NCBI GenBank assembly: GCA_903844135.1
Contig: CAIMSN010000014.1
Coordinates: forward strand, 1 to 39,619
Source of the DNA: an uncultured Rhodospirillales bacterium
GTDB taxonomy: Bacteria > Pseudomonadota > Alphaproteobacteria > Acetobacterales > Acetobacteraceae
Length of the DNA stretch: 39,619 nt
Reading direction: 5' to 3'
Positions 26,002 through 32,826 of this stretch are shown piece after piece (position 1 is the stretch's first letter; every line of letters begins with the position of its first letter). Both the position numbers and the translations under genes were made by a program. The notes beneath the pieces were generated by a model, which was not told the DNA's origin, made no database searches, and saw nothing but the letters and a program-made list of their open reading frames with translations.

Positions 26002-27456
26002 TCAGGCCGCCTTGGCGTGCGTGCTGCCGCCGAGATCCTTCAGCGCCTGGATCATCTGCACCAGCACCGCCTGCGCGTCGCCGTACACCAGGTTGCAGTT
26101 GTCGGCGTAGAACAGGAGGTTCTCGACGCCGGCATAGCCTTTGCCCTTGCCGCGCTTGATCACGTAGGCCTGGCGGGCATGGTCGACGTTCAGGATCGGC
26201 ATGCCGTAGATCGGCGAGCCCTTGTCGCTGCGCGCCGCCGGATTGACCACGTCGTTGGCGCCGATCACCAGCGCCACGTCGACGTTGGCGAATTCCTCGT
26301 TGATCTCCTCCATGTCGAAGATGATGTCGTACGGCACGCCGGCCTCCGCCAGCAGCACGTTCATGTGGCCGGGCATCCGGCCGGCCACCGGGTGCACCGC
26401 GAACTTCACCTCGACGTCGGCGGCCTGCAGCATCTTGACCAGCTCGTAGAGCTTCTGCTGCGCCTGCGCGACGGCCAGGCCATAGCCCGGCACGATCACC
26501 ACCGATTGCGCGTAGCGCATGGCGATCGCCGCGTCGCCGGCGTCGGCCGGCTTCTGGCTGCCGGCGATCTGGCTCTCGTCCATGCCGCCGCCGCCGCCGA
26601 AATTGCTGAACAGAACGTTGAACAGCGAGCGGTTCATCGCCTTGGCCATCAGCACCGTCAGCAGCGTGCCGGCCGAGCCGACCACCATGCCGGCGATCAT
26701 CAGCGTCGGGTTCTGCATCGCATAGCCTTCGAGCCCGACCGAGAGGCCGGTGAAGGCGTTGTAGAGCGAGATCACCACCGGCATGTCGGCGCCGCCGATC
26801 GGCAGCGTCATCAGCACCCCGAACACCAGGGCGGCGGCGAAGAAGATGATCGCCAGCACCGGCGCCGCGGGAATGCCGGGCACGGCGATGATGACCAGGC
26901 CGAGCAGCAGGGCGGCGACGAACACCGCCCCGTTGAACAGGCTCTGGCCGTTGAAGCGCCAGGTGCCGTTGATCCGCCCGTCGAGCTTGGCCCAGGCGAT
27001 CACCGAGCCGGACAGCGAGATCGAGCCGATCAGCGCGCCGATCACCGTCGAGGCCAGGATCAGCCGGGTCGGGATCGGCCCCTGGATCAGCACAACAGCG
27101 GCGATCGCCGCGGCGGCGCCGCCGCCCATGCCGTTGTAAAGCGCCACCATCTGCGGCATCGCGGTGATCGCCACCCGCTTGCCGGACCACCAGGCCCAGC
27201 CGGTGCCCAGAACCAGCGCCAGCACCGCCAGCAGAATGTTGGTCTGGTAGTAGGGCAGCGCCGCGTCCGGGATCTCGCCCAGCGCCAGGAACGCGGCGGC
27301 CACCGCGACCAGCATGCCGATGCCGGCGACGACGATGCCCGACCGCGCCGTGACCGGCGAGGACATGCGCTTGAGGCCGAGAATGAACAGCAGCGCCGCG
27401 GCGAAGCCGGCGACGGCGGCGATCTGCGACAGCAGGCCGGGGACCACGATCAGCAT
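26002..27456 (-). CDS. pntB: NAD(P) transhydrogenase subunit beta
   Basis: Inner-membrane subunit of the proton-translocating transhydrogenase, which makes NADPH from NADH using the proton motive force. The 484-residue protein has about eight to nine hydrophobic helices in the first 270 residues, including MPQMVALYNGMGGGAAAAIA and MPVVISLYNAFTGLSVGLEG. The NADP(H)-binding domain III (about 300-480) carries VIVPGYGLAVAQAQQKLYEL, HPVAGRMPGHMNVLLAEAGV, GANDVVNPAAR and NLLFYADNCNLVYGDA. Its start codon overlaps the pntAB stop by 1 base. Full length and intact. Confidence 0.97.
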   Translation of the reverse strand: MLIVVPGLLSQIAAVAGFAAALLFILGLKRMSSPVTARSGIVVAGIGMLVAVAAAFLALGEIPDAALPYYQTNILLAVLALVLGTGWAWWSGKRVAITAMPQMVALYNGMGGGAAAAIAAVVLIQGPIPTRLILASTVIGALIGSISLSGSVIAWAKLDGRINGTWRFNGQSLFNGAVFVAALLLGLVIIAVPGIPAAPVLAIIFFAAALVFGVLMTLPIGGADMPVVISLYNAFTGLSVGLEGYAMQNPTLMIAGMVVGSAGTLLTVLMAKAMNRSLFNVLFSNFGGGGGMDESQIAGSQKPADAGDAAIAMRYAQSVVIVPGYGLAVAQAQQKLYELVKMLQAADVEVKFAVHPVAGRMPGHMNVLLAEAGVPYDIIFDMEEINEEFANVDVALVIGANDVVNPAARSDKGSPIYGMPILNVDHARQAYVIKRGKGKGYAGVENLLFYADNCNLVYGDAQAVLVQMIQALKDLGGSTHAKAA

Positions 27457-27782
27457 CAGACCGTCCCCGCCGGCTTGGCGGCCGGCTTCTCGCTGGGCTT
27501 GAACATGCCGAGCATGCGGTCGGTGACGACGTAGCCGCCCGCCGCGTTGCCGGCGCCGAGCAGCACGCCGAGGAAGCCGATGATCCGCGCGCCCCAGCTC
27601 TCGGCGCTGAACAGCACGTGCAGCGCGCCGACCACGACGATGCCGTGGATGAAGTTCGAGCCGGACATCAGCGGCGTGTGCAGGATCGCCGGCACCTTGC
27701 GGATCAGCTCGTAGCCGGTGAAGGCGGCGAGCATGAAGATGTAGAGGGCGATCACCCAGCTCATCGAGGTTGCGAGGGTCAT
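27456..27782 (-). CDS. pntAB: NAD(P) transhydrogenase subunit alpha part 2
   Basis: A 108-residue membrane subunit holding the first three or four helices of the transhydrogenase transmembrane domain II. The sequence shows hydrophobic stretches around residues 7-22, 44-60 and 68-85, with the conserved ELIRKVPAILHTPLMSGSNFIHGIVVVGA segment, and a Lys/Pro-rich soluble tail. A separate gene for this part is the three-subunit arrangement known from Rhodospirillum rubrum and other alphaproteobacteria. It starts at ATG 27780-27782, overlapping the pntAA stop by 4 bases. Confidence 0.95.
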   Translation of the reverse strand: MTLATSMSWVIALYIFMLAAFTGYELIRKVPAILHTPLMSGSNFIHGIVVVGALHVLFSAESWGARIIGFLGVLLGAGNAAGGYVVTDRMLGMFKPSEKPAAKPAGTV

Positions 27783-28912
27783 GCGGCGGTCTCCCTGACG
27801 GATTCTGGCGCTGGCGTCGGTTCCTGCCCGGCGCCGCGGGTCAGCGCGGTCTTGGCGACCACCTCGTCGCTCCAGTCGCAGGCCAGCGCGCCGTCCTTGA
27901 CGATCAGGTCGAGCAGGGCGAGCAGGTTCTTGGAATAGAGCTCGCTGGCATGCTGGGCCAGCAGCGACGGCACGTTGAGCGGCGCCAGGATCGTGACCCC
28001 GCCGACCGTGACCGTCTCTCCCGGCACGGTGCCCTCGCAGTTTCCGCCGCCCTCCGCCGCCAGGTCGACGATCACCGCGCCCTGCTTCATGCCGGCGATC
28101 TGGGCGGCGCTGATCAGCTTCGGCGACGGCCGCCCCGGCAGCGCGGCGGTGGTGACGATCAGGTCGGCATCGGCGATATGCTTGCTCAGCACCGCCTCGA
28201 CCTTGGCCTTCTCCTCGTCGGTCAGCGCCCGCGCATAGCCGCCCTCGCCACGCGCATCGATGCCGGTATCGACGAACTTCGCGCCCAGCGACTGCGCCTG
28301 CTCGCGCGTCTCCGGCCGCACGTCGTAGCCTTCGGTGATGGCGCCGAGACGCCGTGCGGTGGCCAGCGCCTGCAGCCCGGCGACGCCAAGCCCCATCACC
28401 AGCGCCCGCGCCGGACGCAGCGAGCCGACCGCCGTGGTCATCATCGGCAGGATGCGCGGGATATGGGTCGCGCCGAGCAGCGGCCCGTAATAGCCGGCCA
28501 GCGCCGCCTGGCTGGACAGCGCGTCCAGCGACTGGGCGCGGCTGATCCGCGGCACCCGCTCCATCGCGAAGCAGGTGATGCGGTGCGCCTCCAGCGCCTC
28601 CTGCAGGCCGGGTTCCTTCTGCGGATGCACGAAGCAGAGCAGAACCGTGCCCGGTCGCATCGACGCGACCAGCTCCGGCGAGGGCGGCTGCACCGACAGC
28701 ACGATGTCGGCATCCGCCACCGTCGACACCGCGTCCTCGCCGAAGTCGATCTCCGGATACGCCTGGTCGGGAAAGCTGGCCGCGATGCCGGCGCCCCGCT
28801 CCAGCCGGACGCTGACGCCGAGCTTGGCGAGTTTCGGCAGAACCGACGGCACCAGCGCCACCCGCTTCTCGTGCGCGCGGGTCTCCTTGAGACAAACGAT
28901 CCTTAACGCCAC
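27779..28912 (-). CDS. pntAA: NAD(P) transhydrogenase subunit alpha part 1
   Basis: Soluble NAD(H)-binding domain I of transhydrogenase, 377 aa, at the cytoplasmic face. Motifs: CLKETRAHEKRVALVPS at the N-terminus, the dinucleotide fold VMGLGVAGLQALATARRLGA with the following acidic YDVRPETREQ, TTAALPGRPSPKLIS, and the C-terminal LNVPSLLAQHASELYSKNLL. The start is GTG (28910-28912), with GGGAG 9 bases upstream; the next Met is far inside the domain. It heads the pntAA-pntAB-pntB operon with overlapping stop/start codons throughout. Confidence 0.96.
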   Translation of the reverse strand: MALRIVCLKETRAHEKRVALVPSVLPKLAKLGVSVRLERGAGIAASFPDQAYPEIDFGEDAVSTVADADIVLSVQPPSPELVASMRPGTVLLCFVHPQKEPGLQEALEAHRITCFAMERVPRISRAQSLDALSSQAALAGYYGPLLGATHIPRILPMMTTAVGSLRPARALVMGLGVAGLQALATARRLGAITEGYDVRPETREQAQSLGAKFVDTGIDARGEGGYARALTDEEKAKVEAVLSKHIADADLIVTTAALPGRPSPKLISAAQIAGMKQGAVIVDLAAEGGGNCEGTVPGETVTVGGVTILAPLNVPSLLAQHASELYSKNLLALLDLIVKDGALACDWSDEVVAKTALTRGAGQEPTPAPESVRETAA

Positions 28913-29029
28913 TCCTGGGACTCCCTGGCCGCGGAGCCTGTTTGCGCCAAGCCTGTCCGGGCGGCGGGCTCTCTTCGCGTCATTCTGTGCATGCTTGCCC
29001 GCCGACGGCTAGAGCGCCAGTCAGGGAGA

Positions 29030-29055
29030 GGAGCACGATCCTGGGATCGCGCTCC
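29030..29055 (-). terminator. Hairpin downstream of the OmpA-like gene
   Basis: An interrupted stem GGAGC-A-CGATC / GATCG-C-GCTCC with loop CTGG (two 5-bp segments and one mismatch) lies 36 bases after the OmpA-like stop on the minus strand and upstream of pntAA. No T-run follows, so it may be a terminator or part of the pnt leader. The rest of 28913-29091 shows no promoter I can name with confidence. Confidence 0.4.
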
Positions 29056-29091
29056 CTGGATGTCCTGTCTCGTTCGACCGGTAGGGCGTGG

Positions 29092-29619
29092 TCAGATCAG
29101 CCGCCAGGTCACCACCACCCGGCGATTCTGCGCCGCTTCCGGGTCGGAGGCGACCGCCGGATCGGACGTGCCCACCGCCCGCAGCAGCAGCCGGTCGGCC
29201 GGGATGCCGCGCGCCACCAGGCCGAGCTTCACTGCCTGCGCCCGGCGTGCGGAGAGCAGCAGGTTGGCATAGTCGTCGCCCAGCATGTCGGCATGGCCGG
29301 TGGTGAACATCAGCGCGGGATTGGCGTCGCGGAACAGACGCGCCGCGACGTCGAGCGTGCGGTCCGCCTCCTGGGTCAGCGTTGCGCTGCCGAGCGCAAA
29401 TTCGATCGCGATCTGGTCGTTCGCCACCGCGTTCGCCTCTTGGCCGGCGGTCGGGGTGGTCGCCAGTTTCGCATCGGCCGGGGCTGGGGCCGGGGCCGGG
29501 GCGTGGACCTGGGTCGCGGCCAGGTTCGGTGCTGGCGCCGGCGTCGCGCAGGCGGAGAGAAGGAGGGTGATCGCCAGAGCCGTCACGACCGGGCGAAGGG
29601 GAGCCTTGAGCGGTTGCAT
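29092..29619 (-). CDS. OmpA-family peptidoglycan-associated lipoprotein
   Basis: A 175-residue lipoprotein expected to be anchored in the outer membrane and bound to peptidoglycan. From ATG 29617-29619 the signal ends in a lipobox LLSAC (Cys24). A Pro/Ala-rich linker (APAPAPAPAD) follows, then an OmpA C-terminal domain: IAIEFALGSATLTQEADRTL, FTTGHADMLGDDYANLLLSARRAQAV and NRRVVVTW, with the Asp and Arg that contact diaminopimelate. An in-frame ATG at 29655 would add 12 residues but lies inside the palindrome at 29639-29656, so I prefer 29619. Divergent from the Sel1-repeat gene. Confidence 0.88.
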   Translation of the reverse strand: MQPLKAPLRPVVTALAITLLLSACATPAPAPNLAATQVHAPAPAPAPADAKLATTPTAGQEANAVANDQIAIEFALGSATLTQEADRTLDVAARLFRDANPALMFTTGHADMLGDDYANLLLSARRAQAVKLGLVARGIPADRLLLRAVGTSDPAVASDPEAAQNRRVVVTWRLI

Positions 29620-29638
29620 GCGGTGGGTCTGCCTCTTT

Positions 29639-29656
29639 AATGAGATAAATCTCATT
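29639..29656. promoter_or_regulatory. Perfect 18-bp palindromic operator-like site
   Basis: AATGAGATAAATCTCATT is a perfect 8-bp inverted repeat (AATGAGAT/ATCTCATT) with a 2-base AA centre, in the AT-rich island between the divergent OmpA-like and Sel1-repeat genes. It lies 20-37 bases upstream of the OmpA-like ATG, where a repressor would block the promoter. I cannot assign it to a known regulator. No regulator gene is adjacent. Confidence 0.6.
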
Positions 29657-29665
29657 TTGTTTACT

Positions 29666-29689
29666 TCTTCCCACCTGGAAGTGGGAAGA
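29666..29689. promoter_or_regulatory. Second inverted repeat, TCTTCCCAC-N6-GTGGGAAGA
   Basis: A perfect 9-bp dyad with a 6-base spacer starts 10 bases to the right of the 18-bp palindrome. It lies about 53 bases upstream of the Sel1 ATG and 47 bases upstream of the OmpA-like ATG. It could be a second operator or a stem-loop; no T-run follows in either direction. Confidence 0.5.
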
Positions 29690-29741
29690 TCGAATCGGCA
29701 GCGAAAAGGGTCGTCGCCATCAGCCTCGTTGGGACACGATC

Positions 29742-30674
29742 ATGTGGATCGTTCTGCGTGCTGCGGCCTTCCTGCTGCTCTTGTTCCGGCCCGAGACCGG
29801 ACGCGCCCAGGACACGCCGGAAGACCCGGCGCTGGACTCGTTCCGCGCCGGTGCGTTCGCCGAGGCGATGCATCTCTGGATGGCGCGGGCGGCCCGCGGC
29901 GACGCCAGCGCCGCGCGCCATGTCGGGGTGCTGTTCGATATCGGCGAGGGGGTGCGGCAGGATCACGCCCTCGCCCTCGCCTGGTACCGGCGCGCGGCGG
30001 AGCTCGGCGACCCGGTGGCGATGTTCAACGTGGCGGTCTGCTACGATGCGGCGCGCGGCACGGAACGGGATCCGGCGTCGGCCGCCTCCTGGTACCGGCG
30101 CGCGGCAGCGTCCCGGTTCGGGCGCGCCGAATACAATCTCGGTCTGATGGTCGAATCAGGAGACGGCATACCGCGGGATCGGCGGGAAGCGGTCAGGCTG
30201 TTCCGTGCCGCGTCCCGCGATGGCATCGCGGCGGCTCGGGCCAGGCTGACCGGTCTGCATGACACGATGGACGTGGTGCCGGCGGCGCCGACCGACGATG
30301 CGGCGGAGGCGCTGTTCGTCTCCGCGCAGCAGGCGCTGCTGCGGCGCACGGCGCGGGCCGCCGCGACCGCGGCGCGGCTCTTCGCACGCGCCGCCGAGGC
30401 GCCCGGCGAGCCAGGCGCCATGGCGCGGTATGATCTGGCGTGGTGCTACGAGAACGGAATCGGCGTGACGCTGGACCGGCCGCATGCCTATGCGTTGTTC
30501 GTGCGCGTGGCCGCGGAAACCGACGATGCGGCGCTGCGCGACCTCGCCCGCGCTGGAGCGGACAGTGCGGCGCGGCTGCACGTCACCGCGTCGGAGCCGG
30601 TGACTCCTGCTTCGGCCAGCCCCCCGGCGGCGCCGGAAACACCAGGCGAACCCCCGGGCGGACAATCGGATTGA
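29742..30674 (+). CDS. Exported Sel1-like (SLR) repeat protein
   Basis: A 310-residue periplasmic protein. The signal peptide (about 1-22, MWIVLRAAAFLLLLFRPETG) ends near GRAQ. Sel1-type helical repeats follow. Three are contiguous (about 53-155), with consensus pieces GDASAARHVGVLFDIGEGVRQDHALALAWYRRAA, DPVAMFNVAVCYD and GRAEYNLGLMVESGDGIPRDR. A fourth near residues 225-260 (AMARYDLAWCYENGIGV) follows a less regular stretch. Such repeats mediate protein-protein contacts, often in envelope or signalling complexes. A Pro/Ala-rich tail ends the protein. The last 92 bases overlap the oppositely oriented LysM gene tail to tail. Specific partner unknown. Confidence 0.87.
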   Translation: MWIVLRAAAFLLLLFRPETGRAQDTPEDPALDSFRAGAFAEAMHLWMARAARGDASAARHVGVLFDIGEGVRQDHALALAWYRRAAELGDPVAMFNVAVCYDAARGTERDPASAASWYRRAAASRFGRAEYNLGLMVESGDGIPRDRREAVRLFRAASRDGIAAARARLTGLHDTMDVVPAAPTDDAAEALFVSAQQALLRRTARAAATAARLFARAAEAPGEPGAMARYDLAWCYENGIGVTLDRPHAYALFVRVAAETDDAALRDLARAGADSAARLHVTASEPVTPASASPPAAPETPGEPPGGQSD

Positions 30675-31746
30675 GCGCCTGGACCTGCGCGAACGGCGGA
30701 GGTTCGGCCCCGGCATAGATCTTCGCGTACAGGACCGGCAGCGTATCGCCCGGTTGCGCGACCAGGAGCAGGCTGGCGCCGCTCTCCTGCTCGGGAACAG
30801 GCGGCGGCGCGGGACTGGGCTTCGGCACGGGCCCCGGTTCCGGCCCCGGCCCCGGCACGGGCATCGGCACGGGCATTTGCCTGGGCGCAGGCGGCGGCGT
30901 GACCGGAGGCGGCGCGACCGGGGGCGCGGCCGGCGTGGCGCTGCGCGGCACGGTCGTGATCGACGGCACGGGTACCGACGGCACTGGCGCCGGAACGGGC
31001 GCCGTTCCCAGGTTTCGCAGCATCAGCCAGATGACCAGGAACAGCACCGCCAGGACGGTGATCGCCAGCACCACCAGGACGGTGGGGTTGCGCGCTGCCC
31101 GACCGGGCAGCGTGGCAGGAAGCGATCCGAGCGAGGCACCCGGAGCCACGCCAGACGACGATCCGGGCGCTGCGCCGCGCGCCGGGTCGGTCAGCGGCGG
31201 CGGCCGGGCATCGCCGTGCGTCACCGTGGCCTCGATCGTCAGGACGGTCGAGACGCAGTCGCCGAGTTCCTGCAGTCCCGAGTCGCGAAAGGACGGTCCG
31301 AGCGCCTCGGCATGGGCGAGCAGGATGGCCAGCCCGCCATGCGCGCGCGCGGCCGCCGCGGCGAGCTCCAGCTCGTGGCGCATCGCGCCTGACAGACGCC
31401 CGGCTTCGGGAACCACCAGCAGCAGGCCGGTCTCACGGGTCGGCCGGGCGGCATGGCGCGCCGCGACGGCATCGCGCAGGCTCTCCGGCGTGGCGCTCCT
31501 GGCATCGATCGTCACCGGCTGCAGCAGCGCGGGGTCGAGACGGTCCAGCAGCAATCTGATGACCAGGGCGGTCCTGGCCTCGGGCCCGACCAGCATGACG
31601 CCCGGTGCCGGCTCGGCGCGCGCGGCGATGTGGTCGCCGGTGAGACAGGATTCGGCCCGGCGCGCCAGGAATTCGGCCGCGCTTTCGTTGGGCTCCCGGA
31701 CGATGGTCGGCGGGCTCGGCCGGTCGTCCGGCGCATTGCGTGCCAT
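30583..31746 (-). CDS. ExeA/GspA-like pseudo-ATPase with membrane segment and LysM domain
   Basis: A 387-residue bitopic membrane protein. Residues about 22-175 look like the AAA ATPase part of ExeA/GspA: strand VMLVGPEARTALVIRLLLD (50-68), LLLVVPEAGRLSGAMRHELEL (108-128) and GGLAILLAHAEAL. The Walker A GK[ST] is absent (GPEARTAL) and the Walker B acidic pair is replaced (VVPEAG), so ATP binding is doubtful. One transmembrane helix (221-243) leads to a Pro-rich periplasmic spacer (249-320) and a C-terminal LysM-type domain (about 325-371, VAQPGDTLPVLYAKIYAG then ALNPIVRPGVRLVFP). ExeA instead ends in a PG_binding domain. Likely an envelope scaffold attached to peptidoglycan. The 3' end overlaps the Sel1 gene by 92 bases. 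The ExeA relationship is inferred from the layout. Confidence 0.75.
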   Translation of the reverse strand: MARNAPDDRPSPPTIVREPNESAAEFLARRAESCLTGDHIAARAEPAPGVMLVGPEARTALVIRLLLDRLDPALLQPVTIDARSATPESLRDAVAARHAARPTRETGLLLVVPEAGRLSGAMRHELELAAAAARAHGGLAILLAHAEALGPSFRDSGLQELGDCVSTVLTIEATVTHGDARPPPLTDPARGAAPGSSSGVAPGASLGSLPATLPGRAARNPTVLVVLAITVLAVLFLVIWLMLRNLGTAPVPAPVPSVPVPSITTVPRSATPAAPPVAPPPVTPPPAPRQMPVPMPVPGPGPEPGPVPKPSPAPPPVPEQESGASLLLVAQPGDTLPVLYAKIYAGAEPPPFAQVQALNPIVRPGVRLVFPAPPGGWPKQESPAPTR

Positions 31747-31795
31747 AAGGCGCTCTATCGCCCGCAGACTGACGGCGTAACCAGTCTCGCGCCGC

Positions 31796-32401
31796 TCAGG
31801 GAACCGGAATCGACAGGCTCATGCCGCCGCCGGGCCGACGACGGTTGTTCTTGTTGCTTTCGAGGTTGGAGCCGCTCGAGAAGCCATCGCCGGAGAAATG
31901 CTGGGTCTGGCCATAGACGCTCGGCGCCAGGCTGGCTTCCTGCTGAGCGGCGAGTGTCTGGGGGTCGGGTCCGGGCGCGTCGAAATCCTGGTCGGGCAGC
32001 GGCGCCGGGCGCAGCGTCGTGGCATGCGCCTCCATCACCAGGGAGGCGGCGGACGGCACCCGGTCGCTGAGCGTCGCGGCGATCGGCGCCGACAGGCTGG
32101 CGGTGTCGATGGTCTCGAGCCGGGCGTGGCGGGCATGCTTCGTCGACGGCGTGGCGTGTGCGGCGGACGCGGCCTGGGCGGGCTGCTCGATGGTCACGGC
32201 CGGAAGGGACTCGATGTCGGTCGCCGCCGGGACCGTCGCCGCTCTCGCCGGGCCGGGTGCCAGTCCTGGCGCGACCAGCGTCGCGCCGATCAGCATCGGG
32301 ACGATCCGGCCGACGAGTCCGGCATGGACCACGCTCGCCAAGGTGGCGGCGAGGGACGATCTCGCGGGCACTGGAGCCCTCTGTGAAGCGGAGCGCGGCA
32401 T
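31796..32401 (-). CDS. Exported low-complexity protein of unknown function
   Basis: I do not recognise this family. From ATG 32399-32401 it is 201 aa. A long basic N-terminus leads into a hydrophobic stretch (about 45-58, GRIVPMLIGATLVAPG) ending in ARA, a plausible signal peptide cut. The mature part is Ala/Pro/Ser/Thr-rich and probably disordered, with a polar segment FSGDGFSSGSNLESNKNN and a C-terminus NRRRPGGGMSLSIPVP that looks non-random. The composition change to Asn/Ser/Gly near the end argues against a spurious frame. An alternative GTG at 32458 would add 19 residues. It lies 49 bases upstream of the ExeA-like/LysM gene on the same strand and may be cotranscribed. Confidence 0.55.
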   Translation of the reverse strand: MPRSASQRAPVPARSSLAATLASVVHAGLVGRIVPMLIGATLVAPGLAPGPARAATVPAATDIESLPAVTIEQPAQAASAAHATPSTKHARHARLETIDTASLSAPIAATLSDRVPSAASLVMEAHATTLRPAPLPDQDFDAPGPDPQTLAAQQEASLAPSVYGQTQHFSGDGFSSGSNLESNKNNRRRPGGGMSLSIPVP

Positions 32402-32488
32402 GACAAGACCGTGATCGGAACCTGGCGCGGTTTCAAGCCGAAAAGCGGCGTTTGTCACAGAGTGATGCAGAAAGTGATCCCGGAGGGT

Positions 32489-32701
32489 TCAGGCGCGGAT
32501 GTCGAGCAGGCTGCCGCGCGGCCGGCTGGCCTGGCCGGTGTCCGCCGCCGCCGATGTGGTCATGGCTGCCGGGGCAGCCGCGCCGCGCGCCGTGCGGCCG
32601 GGCTCCGCGGGCCGCACCGCGACAGGTGGCGCGGACGCCGCCGAGGCTGCCGCCGGCCGGGATGGCGCCGAGAACGCGCCGAGGGAGCTGTTGGAGATCA
32701 T
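32489..32701 (-). CDS. Small Ala/Pro-rich protein of unknown function (70 aa)
   Basis: I do not recognise a named family. The protein starts MISNSSLGAFSAPSRPAA, has a long Ala/Pro/Thr linker, and ends PRGSLLDIRA. Defined sequence at both ends around a low-complexity middle suggests a short peptide with conserved terminal motifs. I have an impression of similar RGSLLDI-type ends in small proteins of related bacteria but cannot confirm it. No signal peptide or membrane segment. No good Shine-Dalgarno is visible before ATG 32699-32701. It lies between the pgk terminator hairpins and the exported low-complexity gene. The opposite-strand frame covering the same bases looks like an Arg-rich shadow. 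Confidence 0.45.
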   Translation of the reverse strand: MISNSSLGAFSAPSRPAAASAASAPPVAVRPAEPGRTARGAAAPAAMTTSAAADTGQASRPRGSLLDIRA

Positions 32702-32754
32702 GCAAGCCAGAGTATCGCCCGCGTTGATGAAGCAATCCTTAACAGCCCAGGGGT

Positions 32755-32798
32755 CCAGGGGACTACCGTCCCCTGGCGGGTGCCGGGCAGAGCCCGGC
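32755..32798 (-). terminator. Tandem hairpins downstream of pgk
   Basis: Two perfect stem-loops follow the pgk stop on the minus strand: GCCGGGC-AGA-GCCCGGC (32782-32798) and CCAGGGGAC-TACC-GTCCCCTGG (32755-32776, 9-bp stem). They probably end the tkt-like/gap/pgk transcript. There is no clean T-run, so they may also work as a repeated extragenic hairpin. The first resembles the hairpin at 18255-18271. Confidence 0.6.
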
Positions 32799-32826
32799 GC
32801 TGCCTCGGTTATCGCCCGGCCAGGCT

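Noticed and set aside
29617-29655. Upstream in-frame ATG (29655) for the OmpA-like lipoprotein
   Set aside because: It lies inside the 18-bp palindrome and would put a basic stretch before a lipoprotein signal that is complete from 29619.
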